Assembly (NCBI GenBank): GCA_963720775.1
Contig: CAVRGR010000006.1
Coordinates: 682,001-746,000, forward strand
Origin: JAENVT01 sp963720775
Lineage (GTDB): Bacteria; Actinomycetota; Acidimicrobiia; Acidimicrobiales; Ilumatobacteraceae
Direction: 5' to 3'
DNA length: 64,000 bases
Shown in pieces: positions 35,289-44,255 of this stretch. Numbering within the stretch: position 1 is the first letter of the stretch; every line of letters starts with the position of its first letter. A program made the position numbers and the translations under genes. Under the pieces are notes generated by a model that did no database searches, was not told where the DNA came from, and worked only from the letters and a program-made list of their open reading frames with translations.

Positions 35289-36851
35289 TCAGCCGGGTAG
35301 CGGCGCGGCCACGATGTCGACGCGTTGACCGAGCACCTCTTCGAGCAGGCCCGAACGCTCGTTGGCGGTGTAGAGCTCGAGGCTGATCTCCTTGCTGCGT
35401 TTGGCCTCTGCTTCGATCACCAACCGGTCGCGACGAACCTGGGCCATCAACGAGCGCACGCGCCCGTCGTGGCTGCGGTCGAGGCCGATCGCCACGCGCA
35501 AGATGCCGGCCAGCGTGCGCACCAGCCGCTGGTCGTCGGGGGAGAGCCGCCCGAAATCCGTATGGCTGGCCTTCGGGGCGCTCTTGCGGTGGTAGCGGGC
35601 GATCTGGGCGATGATCTCGATCTCGGTGTCGGTCAGTCCGGTGAGCTCGCTGTTGCGGATGACGTAGTAGCTGTGCAGATGGTGCTTGGTGTGCGAGATC
35701 ACCAGACCGACATTGGCCAGCAGGGCACCGGCCTCGAGGTACTCGCGGGCGTCGTCGGAAAGCCCGTGCAACGACACGGTGGCATCGAACAGTTGCAGCG
35801 CGAGGGCGGCGACGTGGGCGGAATGGGTGAGATCGTCGTCGCATCGTTCGGCCAGCGCCCGGATCGACCGACGCGACACGTCGCGCAGGTGATGCAGGGC
35901 GCCGCCTTGCAAACGAGCAATCGTGTCGAGCAGCACACCCTCGCGCAGCGCGGCTTCACTGAAGACGAAGCCCTTGATCCCGAAGATGTCGGCGACTCCC
36001 TCGAGCACCAGGGCGCCGGCCACGATGATGTCGGCGCGGGTCGGATCGAGCCCGGGAAGGTCGCGCCGATCGTCGGACGATCGCCTCTTGGCCATTGCCT
36101 CGGTGACCGACTGCAACTCGAAGACCGTGAACTCGAACCGATTGAACGTGTGCAGCGGCGTGTCGTCACGCGAGGCGTGGATCATCCGGGCAATGGTCTC
36201 GGCGGTGCCCGATGAGGCGATCGCGGCGTCGAAGCCGAGCTCTTCGACCTCACGCTCGAACGTGGCCAGTATCGAGCGGATGTACGACCGGCAGTCGCTG
36301 ATCGAATCGGCGGACACCGTTCCACCGGGGAAGAACCGATCAGTGAGGCGGACGGCGCCGAGCTTGAAGCTGCGGGCACTCAAGGTCTCGCTGCGCTCGC
36401 CGACCAGAACCTCGGTCGAGCCGCCGCCGATGTCGACCAGGATCACCCGTTGGTCGAACGCCGGGACCGCCTGGAGCACCCCGAGGTAGATCAGCCGCGC
36501 CTCTTCGAGCCCGGAGATCACCTCGATGTCGATCTTGGCCTCGCGCCGCGCCCGGTTCAAGAAGACGTCGGAGTTCTGGGCCTCGCGCACCGCGCTGGTG
36601 GCAACCGCCCGAACGGCAGCGTTGTGGGACGCGGCGATCCGCTGCATGCGCCGCAACGCCGAGATGCCACGGTCGATGGCATCGGTGGAGAGCTGCTTCA
36701 TGTCGCCGCCGCCATGGCCGAGCCGCACGGTTTCCTTCTCGCGGGTGACGACCTCGTACCCGTTGTCGAGTAGCCGGGCGACCACGAGATGGAAGCTGTT
36801 GGTGCCGATGTCCAGTGCCGCGAGGGTGTCCGTAGCGGTGGGCGGAGTCAC
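35289..36851 (-). CDS. Ppx/GppA-family exopolyphosphatase/pppGpp phosphatase
   Basis: A 520-residue Ppx/GppA enzyme with the ASKHA fold in residues about 8-310 (ALDIGTNSFHLVVA, VDIGGGSTEV and SSGTAETI are the phosphate-binding motifs) and a C-terminal HD-like domain (about 325-500, HVAALALQLFD, ANVGLVISHTKHH). It hydrolyses polyphosphate or pppGpp; the substrate cannot be decided by sequence. Its start overlaps the stop of the upstream metallopeptidase lipoprotein by four bases (ATGA), so they form an operon. Confidence 0.9.
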   Translation of the reverse strand: MTPPTATDTLAALDIGTNSFHLVVARLLDNGYEVVTREKETVRLGHGGGDMKQLSTDAIDRGISALRRMQRIAASHNAAVRAVATSAVREAQNSDVFLNRARREAKIDIEVISGLEEARLIYLGVLQAVPAFDQRVILVDIGGGSTEVLVGERSETLSARSFKLGAVRLTDRFFPGGTVSADSISDCRSYIRSILATFEREVEELGFDAAIASSGTAETIARMIHASRDDTPLHTFNRFEFTVFELQSVTEAMAKRRSSDDRRDLPGLDPTRADIIVAGALVLEGVADIFGIKGFVFSEAALREGVLLDTIARLQGGALHHLRDVSRRSIRALAERCDDDLTHSAHVAALALQLFDATVSLHGLSDDAREYLEAGALLANVGLVISHTKHHLHSYYVIRNSELTGLTDTEIEIIAQIARYHRKSAPKASHTDFGRLSPDDQRLVRTLAGILRVAIGLDRSHDGRVRSLMAQVRRDRLVIEAEAKRSKEISLELYTANERSGLLEEVLGQRVDIVAAPLPG

Positions 36852-38350
36852 GGCGTGATGCGGTCCTGGCAGGCCTGCATTCCGCCGAGCACGCCGGCTC
36901 GGAACGCGTCGACCTTCTCGAACGCGCTGCCGTTGACGTTTGTGTCGGCCGTCTCGTCGCTGCGAGTGATCGCGGTGACGATCGCCTCGTCGAGATCGCC
37001 GGCCGACAGCACGGTTTGGTCGGTTCGGTCAGTCGGCACTGGCGGCACGATGTCTTTGGCCCACGCTCCGGTGAGGCAGTCGTCGAGCAAGGCTCGAGGC
37101 TCGCCCTTCAGCGTGCTGCCGAGGAGCCCCTGGACGTTCTCGCTGAATCCATCCGAGATCAAGTAGCCCACCGACATGTCGCCGAGCAGCGGGTTGGCGT
37201 CCAAGTCCGCCGCGTACTGCTGGTCGACGAAGATCGTGTTGCTGGGTGCGCAGTACACGATGTTCCGTTCGAACGTGGAGCTGTCGATTCCGTCGCAACT
37301 GGGCGTGTCGGTGCCCTCGGTGAACAAGGTGACCGTCGGAGCCGTGAGGGTGAGGTTGCTCGCCGCCAGCTGGTCGGTCCAGAACCTGGTGAGGCTGGCC
37401 GGCAGCAACGTGATGATGTCTTGCGGGCCATTCGTGGGATCGGGGTTCGGATCGATGAGCGGCAGGTTGCCGCCGTTCGGGTCCTGAGGTTCGAACGGGA
37501 TGTTGATCAACTGCTTTTCGCGACCCTCTGTGAAGAAGGTCTTGCAGCGGGCCGGTCCACCTTTGAATCCGTCCTGGAAGGCGCCTACCCGATCGAACCC
37601 GGTGCCGTGCGAGTTCTCGTCGATCTGCCCGCCGAGTTGCACCGGATCGCGTACCTGGATCATGGCGATCAGACCTCCGCGGATGTCGGCGTCGGTGAAC
37701 TTGATCACGTCGCTTTCACCCCGCGACACGTGCGCCGCCCAGGCGCCGGAAAAGCAGTCGGCCTGCTGCTCTTTGAGGATCGTCGGCTGGTTGAACTCGC
37801 CGGCCCGTGCCTGAATGGCATGGCCGAACTCGTGAGCCAGGACGACCGCCACAGCGGACTGGCCGAGGTCATTGACCAGCTGCGGGAGCAGCTCGGCGTC
37901 GTCATAAGCGATGAAGTCGCCGTCGGAGCAATAGAAGGCGTTGCCTTCGATATCTGCGTAGCTGGTCTCCGGGGTGCCGCACCCGGGGATCTTCTCCGTC
38001 CGCTCGGGATAGGCCGCGTAGATGCCGCCGGAAAGTGGCGTGAAGTCGCCGCCGTAGACCGCCGGGTACTGTTCTTTCCAGAAGGCCTCGATGTCACTGA
38101 AGGCCGCTGTCAGGTAGCCGTCGTAGGCCCGCTCGGGTTTGTTGGCGCCGAAGTCGATGATCCCTTGCTGAACAGGTATCGGGGTGGTGTCGGGTGTGGT
38201 GCCGACCGTCGTGTCATTGGTGTTGTCGGGGATCAGTTGCCCGCCGGCGTTCTGGCGCGATCTCGTTGCTTCGACCCCCGCCTCCTTCACGCCGCAGGCT
38301 GTGACGAGGAGGAGTCCGACTGCCAGGGCCGATGCAGGCAATGCACGCAT
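36848..38350 (-). CDS. Zinc metallopeptidase lipoprotein with a second, degenerate domain copy
   Basis: A 500-residue lipoprotein (lipobox LVTAC, Cys19) of the neutral zinc metallopeptidase (YpfJ-like) type. HEFGH (residues 173-177) and Glu194 in KEQQADC are the zinc and catalytic residues. Residues about 325-495 repeat the pattern of the first domain (FWTDQ, NIVYC, GAWAKDI, FRAGVLGGMQAC) but read ISDGFSENVQ where HEFGHAIQ stands in the first, so the second copy cannot bind zinc the same way. Each copy has paired cysteines. The start is at 38350, giving a proper signal peptide. It is translationally coupled to the Ppx/GppA gene. Confidence 0.78.
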   Translation of the reverse strand: MRALPASALAVGLLLVTACGVKEAGVEATRSRQNAGGQLIPDNTNDTTVGTTPDTTPIPVQQGIIDFGANKPERAYDGYLTAAFSDIEAFWKEQYPAVYGGDFTPLSGGIYAAYPERTEKIPGCGTPETSYADIEGNAFYCSDGDFIAYDDAELLPQLVNDLGQSAVAVVLAHEFGHAIQARAGEFNQPTILKEQQADCFSGAWAAHVSRGESDVIKFTDADIRGGLIAMIQVRDPVQLGGQIDENSHGTGFDRVGAFQDGFKGGPARCKTFFTEGREKQLINIPFEPQDPNGGNLPLIDPNPDPTNGPQDIITLLPASLTRFWTDQLAASNLTLTAPTVTLFTEGTDTPSCDGIDSSTFERNIVYCAPSNTIFVDQQYAADLDANPLLGDMSVGYLISDGFSENVQGLLGSTLKGEPRALLDDCLTGAWAKDIVPPVPTDRTDQTVLSAGDLDEAIVTAITRSDETADTNVNGSAFEKVDAFRAGVLGGMQACQDRITP

Positions 38351-38409
38351 ACGGGTGGAGCTTATGCACGCGGGTCGGGAAAAGCCCGTCTGCCCGTGTC
38401 GGCACGTTC

Positions 38410-39048
38410 TCATCCCGCGATCAGTGCCTGCATCTCGGAGATCTCGCCAGTTTGGCCCGTGATCATCGCGTACGCGAACCGTCTGACCTCGAGCACGTTG
38501 GCGTGGTCGACCGCATATTGCGCCATGTGGATGCCGCCTTGGTGATGGGCGACCATCAGGGCCACGAACAACTGATCGGCCGCCTTGCCGGTGCTCGCCA
38601 GCAGCTTGTCGATGTCGGCGTTCGATGCCAGCCCCGGCATTCGATCAGTCGGCAAGGGCTCGTTCATCCACGTCATCACCGTGTCGGTCTCGTTCGTCTC
38701 GCTGGCACCGAACTGGCGGAGCAGCTGGATCATCCTGCCGATCTCGATGCCCTGTCCGAACACGATCTCGCGGGCGATGTCGCGAAGGTCGGGGTTGGTG
38801 CCGGCGTCCTCCAGGTAGTACAGCCCGAGGTACACGGCCTGCTCGTGGTGGGTGCGCATGTCTTGCAGGAAGCCGATGTCGACTTTGTTCGGGTCGGGTA
38901 TCGCGCGGTTGTTGCCGATCAGCCAACCGAGACCGCCGCACAACACCGCGATGGCGACGGCCAGGACGCCCAAGTTGAGCTTGCTCTGCCACCAAGGCAA
39001 TGTCTCGGCGGTGTCGGCCGGCGCTACCTCCTCGGTCACTTGATCCAT
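38410..39048 (-). CDS. DUF305 family protein, membrane-anchored
   Basis: A 212-residue DUF305 protein. Residues about 28-46 form one membrane segment, after which the external ferritin-like helical part carries the His-rich sites DMRTHHEQAVYLG and VAHHQGGIHMAQYA that may bind copper. The function of DUF305 is not settled; association with copper and metal resistance is common. The ATG at 39048 (MDQVTEE) gives the typical acidic N-terminus. It is 59 bp upstream-facing of the metallopeptidase operon, with which it may be co-transcribed. Confidence 0.85.
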   Translation of the reverse strand: MDQVTEEVAPADTAETLPWWQSKLNLGVLAVAIAVLCGGLGWLIGNNRAIPDPNKVDIGFLQDMRTHHEQAVYLGLYYLEDAGTNPDLRDIAREIVFGQGIEIGRMIQLLRQFGASETNETDTVMTWMNEPLPTDRMPGLASNADIDKLLASTGKAADQLFVALMVAHHQGGIHMAQYAVDHANVLEVRRFAYAMITGQTGEISEMQALIAG

Positions 39049-39137
39049 GCACTCAGCTTGGCAGGTGGGCATTGCTGCTGCCTATCGCCCCCGTGTTGCC
39101 CGAGCCCCGGACGCATCAGGCAGTACCGTGAGCGAGC

Positions 39138-40505
39138 GTGACCAGGAGTCGTCGAAGTGCGAGCACTCTCGGCGTCGCTACGACTCTGTTGCTGGTGGCC
39201 TGCGGAGGTGGCGGCAAGGCCTCGGTGTCATCCAGCCCGGTACTCGTCGGCGGCGGTACCACGACCCTTGCCACAGCCGCCGCGTCGACGTCCAGCGCCG
39301 TGGCGGGCCCGACGGGCTGGACCGTCGACCTGTCAGGCTGCGCGGATCCGGCACGCGCCGAACAACCCATCGTGGGCACGGTCAAGATCGGTTCGGCGAT
39401 GCCGCTGTCGGGAGGCCCGGCTGCTGCGTTCGCTCCTGTGAAGGACGGTTTCGAGCAGTACCTCGAGTACGCCAGCGACAACGATCTTCTGCCCGGCTAC
39501 ACGTTGAGCGTCGACATCCGCGACGACCAGTACGACGGCTCGCAGACTGCCGGCGTCGTCAACGGGCTGATCGGCGACGGGGCCGACATCGTCGCCGGAA
39601 TCATCGGCACGCCCGACAACCTGGCGGTGCGCGACACGCTGAACGGGCAGTGCATCCCGCAACTCCTGGCGCTCACCGGTTCGCCGGCATGGGGCCAGGT
39701 CGACGACTACCCATGGACGACAGGCGCGTTGGTGCCTTACACCACCGAGGCCGACGTCTATGCAGCCAAGCTGACGGAGTTGAAACCTGGAGCCAAGGTT
39801 GCCTTGTTCTCCGTCGACGACGACTTCGGCAAGGCGTACATCGACGAGTTCAAAGCGAAGGCCGACGAGTACGGGTTCGTTCTCGTCGACGAGCAGACGG
39901 TCGACGAGAAGAACACCGATCCCCCGACCACACAGGTGAGCAGCATCGCCGGCAAGCTGCCCGACGCGATCGTGGCGATCCCACTCGGGGTGCAGTGCCC
40001 CGTGTTCCTCACCGAACTGGCCAAGGCCAAGGCCTTGAACGCAGCGTGGACGCCGGTGGTGTTCATCACCAATTCCTGCGCATCGAAGTTGTTCTTCGGA
40101 CTGGCCGGCGCAGCCGCCGACGGCGTGTACACCTCGAACAACCTGCTCGATTCCGACGATCCGAAGAACGCCTCGGCGCCCGGTGTCAAGGCGTTCCTCG
40201 ATGCTTACGGCGCCGCGGGCATGGCTGGCGATCCTGCGGTCACCCAGGCGGGCTGGAACATCGGCGAGGCCACGGTGGCAATCCTCAACGCAGCGCTGAA
40301 GACGGGCACACTCAGCCGCAAATCGATCATCGAGGCGGCCCGCAATCTCACCTTCACGCCGTCACTGGCGCGGCCCGGCGTGCAGTACAAGATGAATGGT
40401 GCTGTCGACCCCTACGCGTTTCAGACGTTGCAGGTCTTGCAATGGGTCGACTCGTCACAGACGTTCACCGAGATCGGCGACCCGATCACAGAGTTCGAGA
40501 GCTGA
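39138..40505 (+). CDS. ABC transporter substrate-binding lipoprotein (branched-chain amino-acid type)
   Basis: A 455-residue periplasmic-type binding protein (Peripla_BP_6, LivJ-like). The signal peptide ends in LLLVAC (Cys22), so it is lipid-anchored. The binding fold covers about residues 75-450 (GSAMPLSGGPAAAFAPVKDG, ALFSVDDDFGKAYIDEF, TQAGWNIGEATVAIL). Ligand unknown, likely an amino acid, amide or aromatic acid. No permease or ATPase gene is adjacent, so the transporter would be encoded elsewhere. The GTG at 39138 is the start. The DUF305 gene is divergent, 89 bp away. Confidence 0.85.
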   Translation: MTRSRRSASTLGVATTLLLVACGGGGKASVSSSPVLVGGGTTTLATAAASTSSAVAGPTGWTVDLSGCADPARAEQPIVGTVKIGSAMPLSGGPAAAFAPVKDGFEQYLEYASDNDLLPGYTLSVDIRDDQYDGSQTAGVVNGLIGDGADIVAGIIGTPDNLAVRDTLNGQCIPQLLALTGSPAWGQVDDYPWTTGALVPYTTEADVYAAKLTELKPGAKVALFSVDDDFGKAYIDEFKAKADEYGFVLVDEQTVDEKNTDPPTTQVSSIAGKLPDAIVAIPLGVQCPVFLTELAKAKALNAAWTPVVFITNSCASKLFFGLAGAAADGVYTSNNLLDSDDPKNASAPGVKAFLDAYGAAGMAGDPAVTQAGWNIGEATVAILNAALKTGTLSRKSIIEAARNLTFTPSLARPGVQYKMNGAVDPYAFQTLQVLQWVDSSQTFTEIGDPITEFES

Positions 40506-40511
40506 CGGTGC

Positions 40512-40877
40512 CTACGCCTTGAAGCAGGCCATGAACTTGGTGATCACCTCGGCGCTCGGGGTGCTCTGTGCTTCGACGAGTTTGCGAAGTGAGTCGTCTT
40601 GCATCAGGTTCTCGAGGCATGCCCGGTCGACCTTCATACCGGCAGCTTCGAACTGGGTGATCATCTGATCGATGATTGCCGCAGGAATGCTCCCGGTCGG
40701 AAAGCTCGCGCCGGGTGGAACCGTGAAGTCGGTCGGGAGCGACGGCACGGTCGCGCCACCCGGCAGTGTGACGTCGGTGGAGGCTTTCGGGATCGTGAGC
40801 TTGGCATCGCTGCCGCAGCCCGCCAGCAGCCCCACCGCAGCTAGGGAGGCGAGGATTCCGGTGATGATCGGCTTCAT
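40512..40877 (-). CDS. Small hypothetical lipoprotein
   Basis: A 121-residue lipoprotein: signal peptide ending GLLAGC (Cys21), a Pro/Thr-rich linker (about 30-65), and a small C-terminal helical domain with two cysteines (RACLENLMQDDSLRKLVE, ITKFMACFKA). The ribosome site GGAAGGACC precedes the ATG at 40877. No known family is recognised. It is convergent with the substrate-binding protein gene, 6 bp apart, and has the RarD gene upstream on the same strand. Confidence 0.75.
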   Translation of the reverse strand: MKPIITGILASLAAVGLLAGCGSDAKLTIPKASTDVTLPGGATVPSLPTDFTVPPGASFPTGSIPAAIIDQMITQFEAAGMKVDRACLENLMQDDSLRKLVEAQSTPSAEVITKFMACFKA

Positions 40878-40912
40878 GATGGTCCTTCCGTTGGGCCTGC
40901 TACGGCCGATTT

Positions 40913-41818
40913 CTATACAGGTATCGGTTCGACAACTGTTGTCCTGAAGCGCGCCCGCCGCGCCGCATCGATGGTGGCTATCGCCAGCCCTACCCAGACT
41001 AAGGCGAATCCGACCACCCGCGAGGTCGGCAGCGATTCGTGGAACACGAGCCAGCCCAGACAGAAGTTGATCGTCGGGACGATGTAGTTGAGCGGTCCGA
41101 TGACCGTCAGCGGCACGCGTTGGGCGGCGAAGGCGAACAGCGTGAGTGGCACGATCGTCGCCAACCCACTGCAGAGCACGAGCACGAACTGAGTCGTGGT
41201 GGCCGTGTGAGGGATGCTGCCGGCGCGGCCGGCGAAGGCGAGCACCACGAGAACAGCGGGGCCGAGCACCATGTAGCTCTCGGCAGCCATGCTCTCGACG
41301 GGGGTCAGCGGTACGTGCTTCTTGAGGTAGCCGTAGACGACCCACGTGGTCGCGATCACCAGCGCCAGCCACGGCACGCGCCCATAGCTGAACGTGAGGA
41401 TGCCGACAGCGACGAGCGCCAGGACGAACACGAACTGCTGCACGCGGTTGACCTTCTCGTGCAGCACGACCACACCGAGCGCCATGGTGCCGAGCGGCGA
41501 CAGGAAGTAACCGAGCGCCGTCTCGATGACGTGGTCGTGAACGACGGCCCACACGTAGGTCGTCCAGTTGGTGGCGAGGAACAGCGCGCACAGCATGACC
41601 GAGCCGAGCAATCGGCGATCGCTGAACACCGGCCGGAGGTGCTGCCACCGGTGGGTGATCGACAGCACACCACTCATCAGCACTGCCGAACAGATCACCC
41701 TCCAGCCGATCAGTTCGATGGCGTCGAACGAGTGCAGATGACGCCAGTACAGCGTCAGCGCGCCCCACACGAGGTAGGCCGCGACGCCGGCAACGACGCC
41801 TTGTCGCTGTGAGTTCAC
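40913..41818 (-). CDS. rarD: RarD-type EamA transporter
   Basis: A 301-residue, ten-helix DMT transporter of the RarD group (first EamA repeat about 5-140, second about 150-290). AYLVWGALTLYWR at the N-terminus, TNWTTYVWAV, ALGYFLSPL and IVPTINFCLGWLVFHE are typical of RarD (chloramphenicol-sensitive protein). The substrate is not established. The GTG at 41818 gives the normal N-terminus; the frame continues upstream to 42169 without support. It is divergent from the 6-phosphogluconolactonase gene, 55 bp apart. Confidence 0.85.
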   Translation of the reverse strand: MNSQRQGVVAGVAAYLVWGALTLYWRHLHSFDAIELIGWRVICSAVLMSGVLSITHRWQHLRPVFSDRRLLGSVMLCALFLATNWTTYVWAVVHDHVIETALGYFLSPLGTMALGVVVLHEKVNRVQQFVFVLALVAVGILTFSYGRVPWLALVIATTWVVYGYLKKHVPLTPVESMAAESYMVLGPAVLVVLAFAGRAGSIPHTATTTQFVLVLCSGLATIVPLTLFAFAAQRVPLTVIGPLNYIVPTINFCLGWLVFHESLPTSRVVGFALVWVGLAIATIDAARRARFRTTVVEPIPV

Positions 41819-41873
41819 CGGGGCGATGCTACGGATGCCTGGAGGTGGAGCGCGGTTCCTAGAGTACGGGGCA

Positions 41874-42539
41874 ATGGAGATCGTCGTCGCCCTCGATCCG
41901 CGGACTGCTGCGCAAGAAGCCGCAACGGTGATCGCCAGGCAACTGCGCCAGGCCGTCTCGCGGCGCGGTGAAGCGACAGTCGCATTCAGCGGAGGGACGA
42001 CACCAGCGCTCATGCTTGCGGCCTTGAGCGGACTTGCCGTGCCGTGGAAGTCGATCACCGTCTTCCAGGTCGATGAGCGTGTCGCGCCTGACGGCGACGC
42101 GGATCGAAACGCGCCGTTGCTCGATGTGCTGCGACCTTGTGGTGTATCGATTCGTTTGATGCCCGTCACTGCTCACGATCTCGATGCCGCCCGACGGCGA
42201 TACGCCGCGTTGTTGCCGGATCGCCTCGACGTGGTTCACCTCGGCGTCGGCGACGACGGCCACACGGCGTCATGGCCTCCCGGCGACCCGGTGGTTGACG
42301 ACCGCGGCACCGTGGCGATGTCGAGGGAGTACAAGGGACGGGTTCGCATGACGCTCACCGTCGGCGCTGTCAACGGGGCGCGGCATCGGTTGGTGTTGGC
42401 CACCGGGTCGAACAAGGCCCCGGTCATCGAACGGTGGCTCCTTCACGACCCTCGTCTACCCATCGCCCGCGTCGGCCGGACCAACACGGTGATCGTGCTC
42501 GACACCGACGCCGCAGCGCGACTACCCCCTGGCCAGTAG
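41874..42539 (+). CDS. pgl: 6-phosphogluconolactonase
   Basis: A 221-residue enzyme of the NagB-like lactonase fold that hydrolyses 6-phosphogluconolactone in the oxidative pentose phosphate pathway. FSGGTTPALML, the acidic QVDERVAPDGD and HLGVGDDGHTAS are the family motifs, with the catalytic His in the last. The length is slightly shorter than usual. The ATG at 41874 is preferred; an upstream frame to 41826 has no ribosome site. It lies 12 bp before pgi, so the two glucose-6-phosphate genes form an operon. Confidence 0.9.
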   Translation: MEIVVALDPRTAAQEAATVIARQLRQAVSRRGEATVAFSGGTTPALMLAALSGLAVPWKSITVFQVDERVAPDGDADRNAPLLDVLRPCGVSIRLMPVTAHDLDAARRRYAALLPDRLDVVHLGVGDDGHTASWPPGDPVVDDRGTVAMSREYKGRVRMTLTVGAVNGARHRLVLATGSNKAPVIERWLLHDPRLPIARVGRTNTVIVLDTDAAARLPPGQ

Positions 42540-42551
42540 CGTCTCCCGTCG

Positions 42552-44156
42552 ATGGACATCACGACAACTCCCGCCTGGTCTGCACTCCAGTCGGTTGCGC
42601 GTCCGCCCCACTTGCGCACGTTGTTCGCCGACGATCCTCACCGGGCGCTGCGCTATCGGTTGCAGGCCGGCGATCTGCTGATCGACTACTCGAAGCACCT
42701 CATCGACGACGAGGTCGTTCGCAAGTTGCTGGCGGTCGCCAGCACGGCGGGCATCGAGGCACGTCGAGCCGCCATGTTCGCCGGCGAGCCCATCAACGTC
42801 ACCGAGCAGCGTGCCGTGTTGCATACAGCGTTGCGGGCGCCGCGTGATGCCGTCATCATGGTCGACGGCCACGACGTCGTGCCGGATGTGCACGCGGTGC
42901 TCGGTCGCATCACCACCTTCGCCGACCGGGTGCGCAGCGGCGCGTGGCGCGGTTCGACGGGCGAGGCGATGCAAACCGTCGTCAACATCGGCATTGGTGG
43001 AAGCGATCTCGGACCGGCCATGGCCTATCTGGCGACCGAGTCGTTCGGCGACCACAACTTGCGGTGCCGTTACGTCAGCAACGTCGACGGCGACGACATC
43101 ACCGGCAACCTCGCCGATCTCGACCCTGCCACGACCTTGTTCATCGTCAGTTCGAAGACTTTTACCACGCTCGAGACGCTCACCAACGCACGCCAGGCTC
43201 GCCATTGGTTGACTGCCAGGTTGGGCGAGGAGGCGGTGGCCAAGCACTTCGTGGCGGTCAGCACCAACGCCGAGCAGGTTGCCGCCTTCGGCATCGACAC
43301 CGACAACATGTTCGTGTTCTGGGACTGGGTCGGTGGTCGTTATTCGGTCGATTCGGCAATCGGCCTGTCGCTGGCGCTGTCGATCGGACCGGCACGCTTC
43401 CGGCAGTTTCTCGACGGCTTCCACACGATCGATCAGCACTTCCAAGAGGCGCCGCTGCACCTCAACGTTCCCGTCATCATGGGGATGCTCGGGATCTGGT
43501 ACTCGAACGTTCTCGGCGCCCAGAGCAAGGCGGTGCTGCCGTACGCACACGAGCTGCGTCGCTTTCCGGCCTACCTCCAACAGCTCGACATGGAATCGAA
43601 CGGCAAGAGCGTACGTCTCGACGGTCAGCCGGTGTCGACGACGACGGGTCCGATCGTGTGGGGTGAACCCGGAACCAACGGCCAGCACGCCTTCTACCAA
43701 CTCCTGCATCAGGGGACCCGACTGGTGCCGACCGACTTCATCGGGTTTGCCCAACCCAACGATCCGTTGCTCGAACAACACGATCTGTTGATGGCCAACC
43801 TCCTTGCCCAGGGCGAGGCGCTGGCGTTCGGCAAGACGCTCGACGAGGTGATCGCCGAGGGCATCCCCGCTCATCAGCAGGCGCATCGAGTGTTCCCGGG
43901 CAACCGACCCAGTACCACGATCCTCGCGCCGCGTCTCACTCCGAACGTCCTCGGCCAGCTGATCGCCTTGTACGAACACATCGTGTTCGTCCAAGGGACC
44001 GTGTGGGACGTCAACAGCTTCGACCAGTGGGGTGTCGAGCTCGGCAAGGCACTGGCCAACCGCATCACTCCGGAGCTCACAGCACGTGAGTCACCGCAGC
44101 ACGACTCGTCGACATCGGCCCTCATCGAGTGGTACCGCACCCACCGCGCCACGTAA
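42552..44156 (+). CDS. pgi: Glucose-6-phosphate isomerase
   Basis: A 534-residue isomerase converting glucose-6-phosphate and fructose-6-phosphate. VNIGIGGSDLGPAMAY binds the sugar phosphate, SSKTFTTLETLTNA and the NGQHAFYQLLHQG His region and QLDMESNGKSV Glu region hold the active-site residues. Length and order are those of the long bacterial Pgi. It is coupled to pgl upstream. A doublet of 41-bp hairpin repeats starts 7 bp after the stop. Confidence 0.96.
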   Translation: MDITTTPAWSALQSVARPPHLRTLFADDPHRALRYRLQAGDLLIDYSKHLIDDEVVRKLLAVASTAGIEARRAAMFAGEPINVTEQRAVLHTALRAPRDAVIMVDGHDVVPDVHAVLGRITTFADRVRSGAWRGSTGEAMQTVVNIGIGGSDLGPAMAYLATESFGDHNLRCRYVSNVDGDDITGNLADLDPATTLFIVSSKTFTTLETLTNARQARHWLTARLGEEAVAKHFVAVSTNAEQVAAFGIDTDNMFVFWDWVGGRYSVDSAIGLSLALSIGPARFRQFLDGFHTIDQHFQEAPLHLNVPVIMGMLGIWYSNVLGAQSKAVLPYAHELRRFPAYLQQLDMESNGKSVRLDGQPVSTTTGPIVWGEPGTNGQHAFYQLLHQGTRLVPTDFIGFAQPNDPLLEQHDLLMANLLAQGEALAFGKTLDEVIAEGIPAHQQAHRVFPGNRPSTTILAPRLTPNVLGQLIALYEHIVFVQGTVWDVNSFDQWGVELGKALANRITPELTARESPQHDSSTSALIEWYRTHRAT

Positions 44157-44162
44157 CCCGAA

Positions 44163-44203
44163 TGGGCGCGGTTCCAGAACTGCCCGTTCCGCTGTCGCGC
44201 CCA
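44163..44203. repeat. 41-bp hairpin repeat, doublet B copy 1
   Basis: TGGGCGCG (44163-44170), 25 bases, CGCGCCCA (44196-44203), perfect arms. It starts 7 bp after the pgi stop. Copy 2 follows 52 bp downstream with an 11-bp linker, the same period as doublet A. No T-run follows, so it is not a simple intrinsic terminator. Confidence 0.75.
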
Positions 44204-44214
44204 AGGAGGCTCGT

Positions 44215-44255
44215 TGGGCGCGGCTTCGGAGTTGTGACCTCCTCGGTCGCGCCCA
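44215..44255. repeat. 41-bp hairpin repeat, doublet B copy 2, overlapping the cytochrome c start
   Basis: TGGGCGCG (44215-44222), 25 bases, CGCGCCCA (44248-44255), with arms extended by one T/A to 9 bp. The loop contains its own short stem (GGAG / CTCC). The likely GTG start of the cytochrome gene (44234) lies in the 25-base interior, so the repeat's right arm is translated as part of the signal peptide region. Confidence 0.75.

Noticed and set aside
41377..41384. CGCGCCCA in the RarD gene
   Set aside because: A single arm only, within a conserved coding segment, with no TGGGCGCG partner at the required distance.
42522..43994. 490-residue minus-strand ORF opposite pgi
   Set aside because: Shadow of a well-conserved gene; no recognisable motif and a composition of antisense type.
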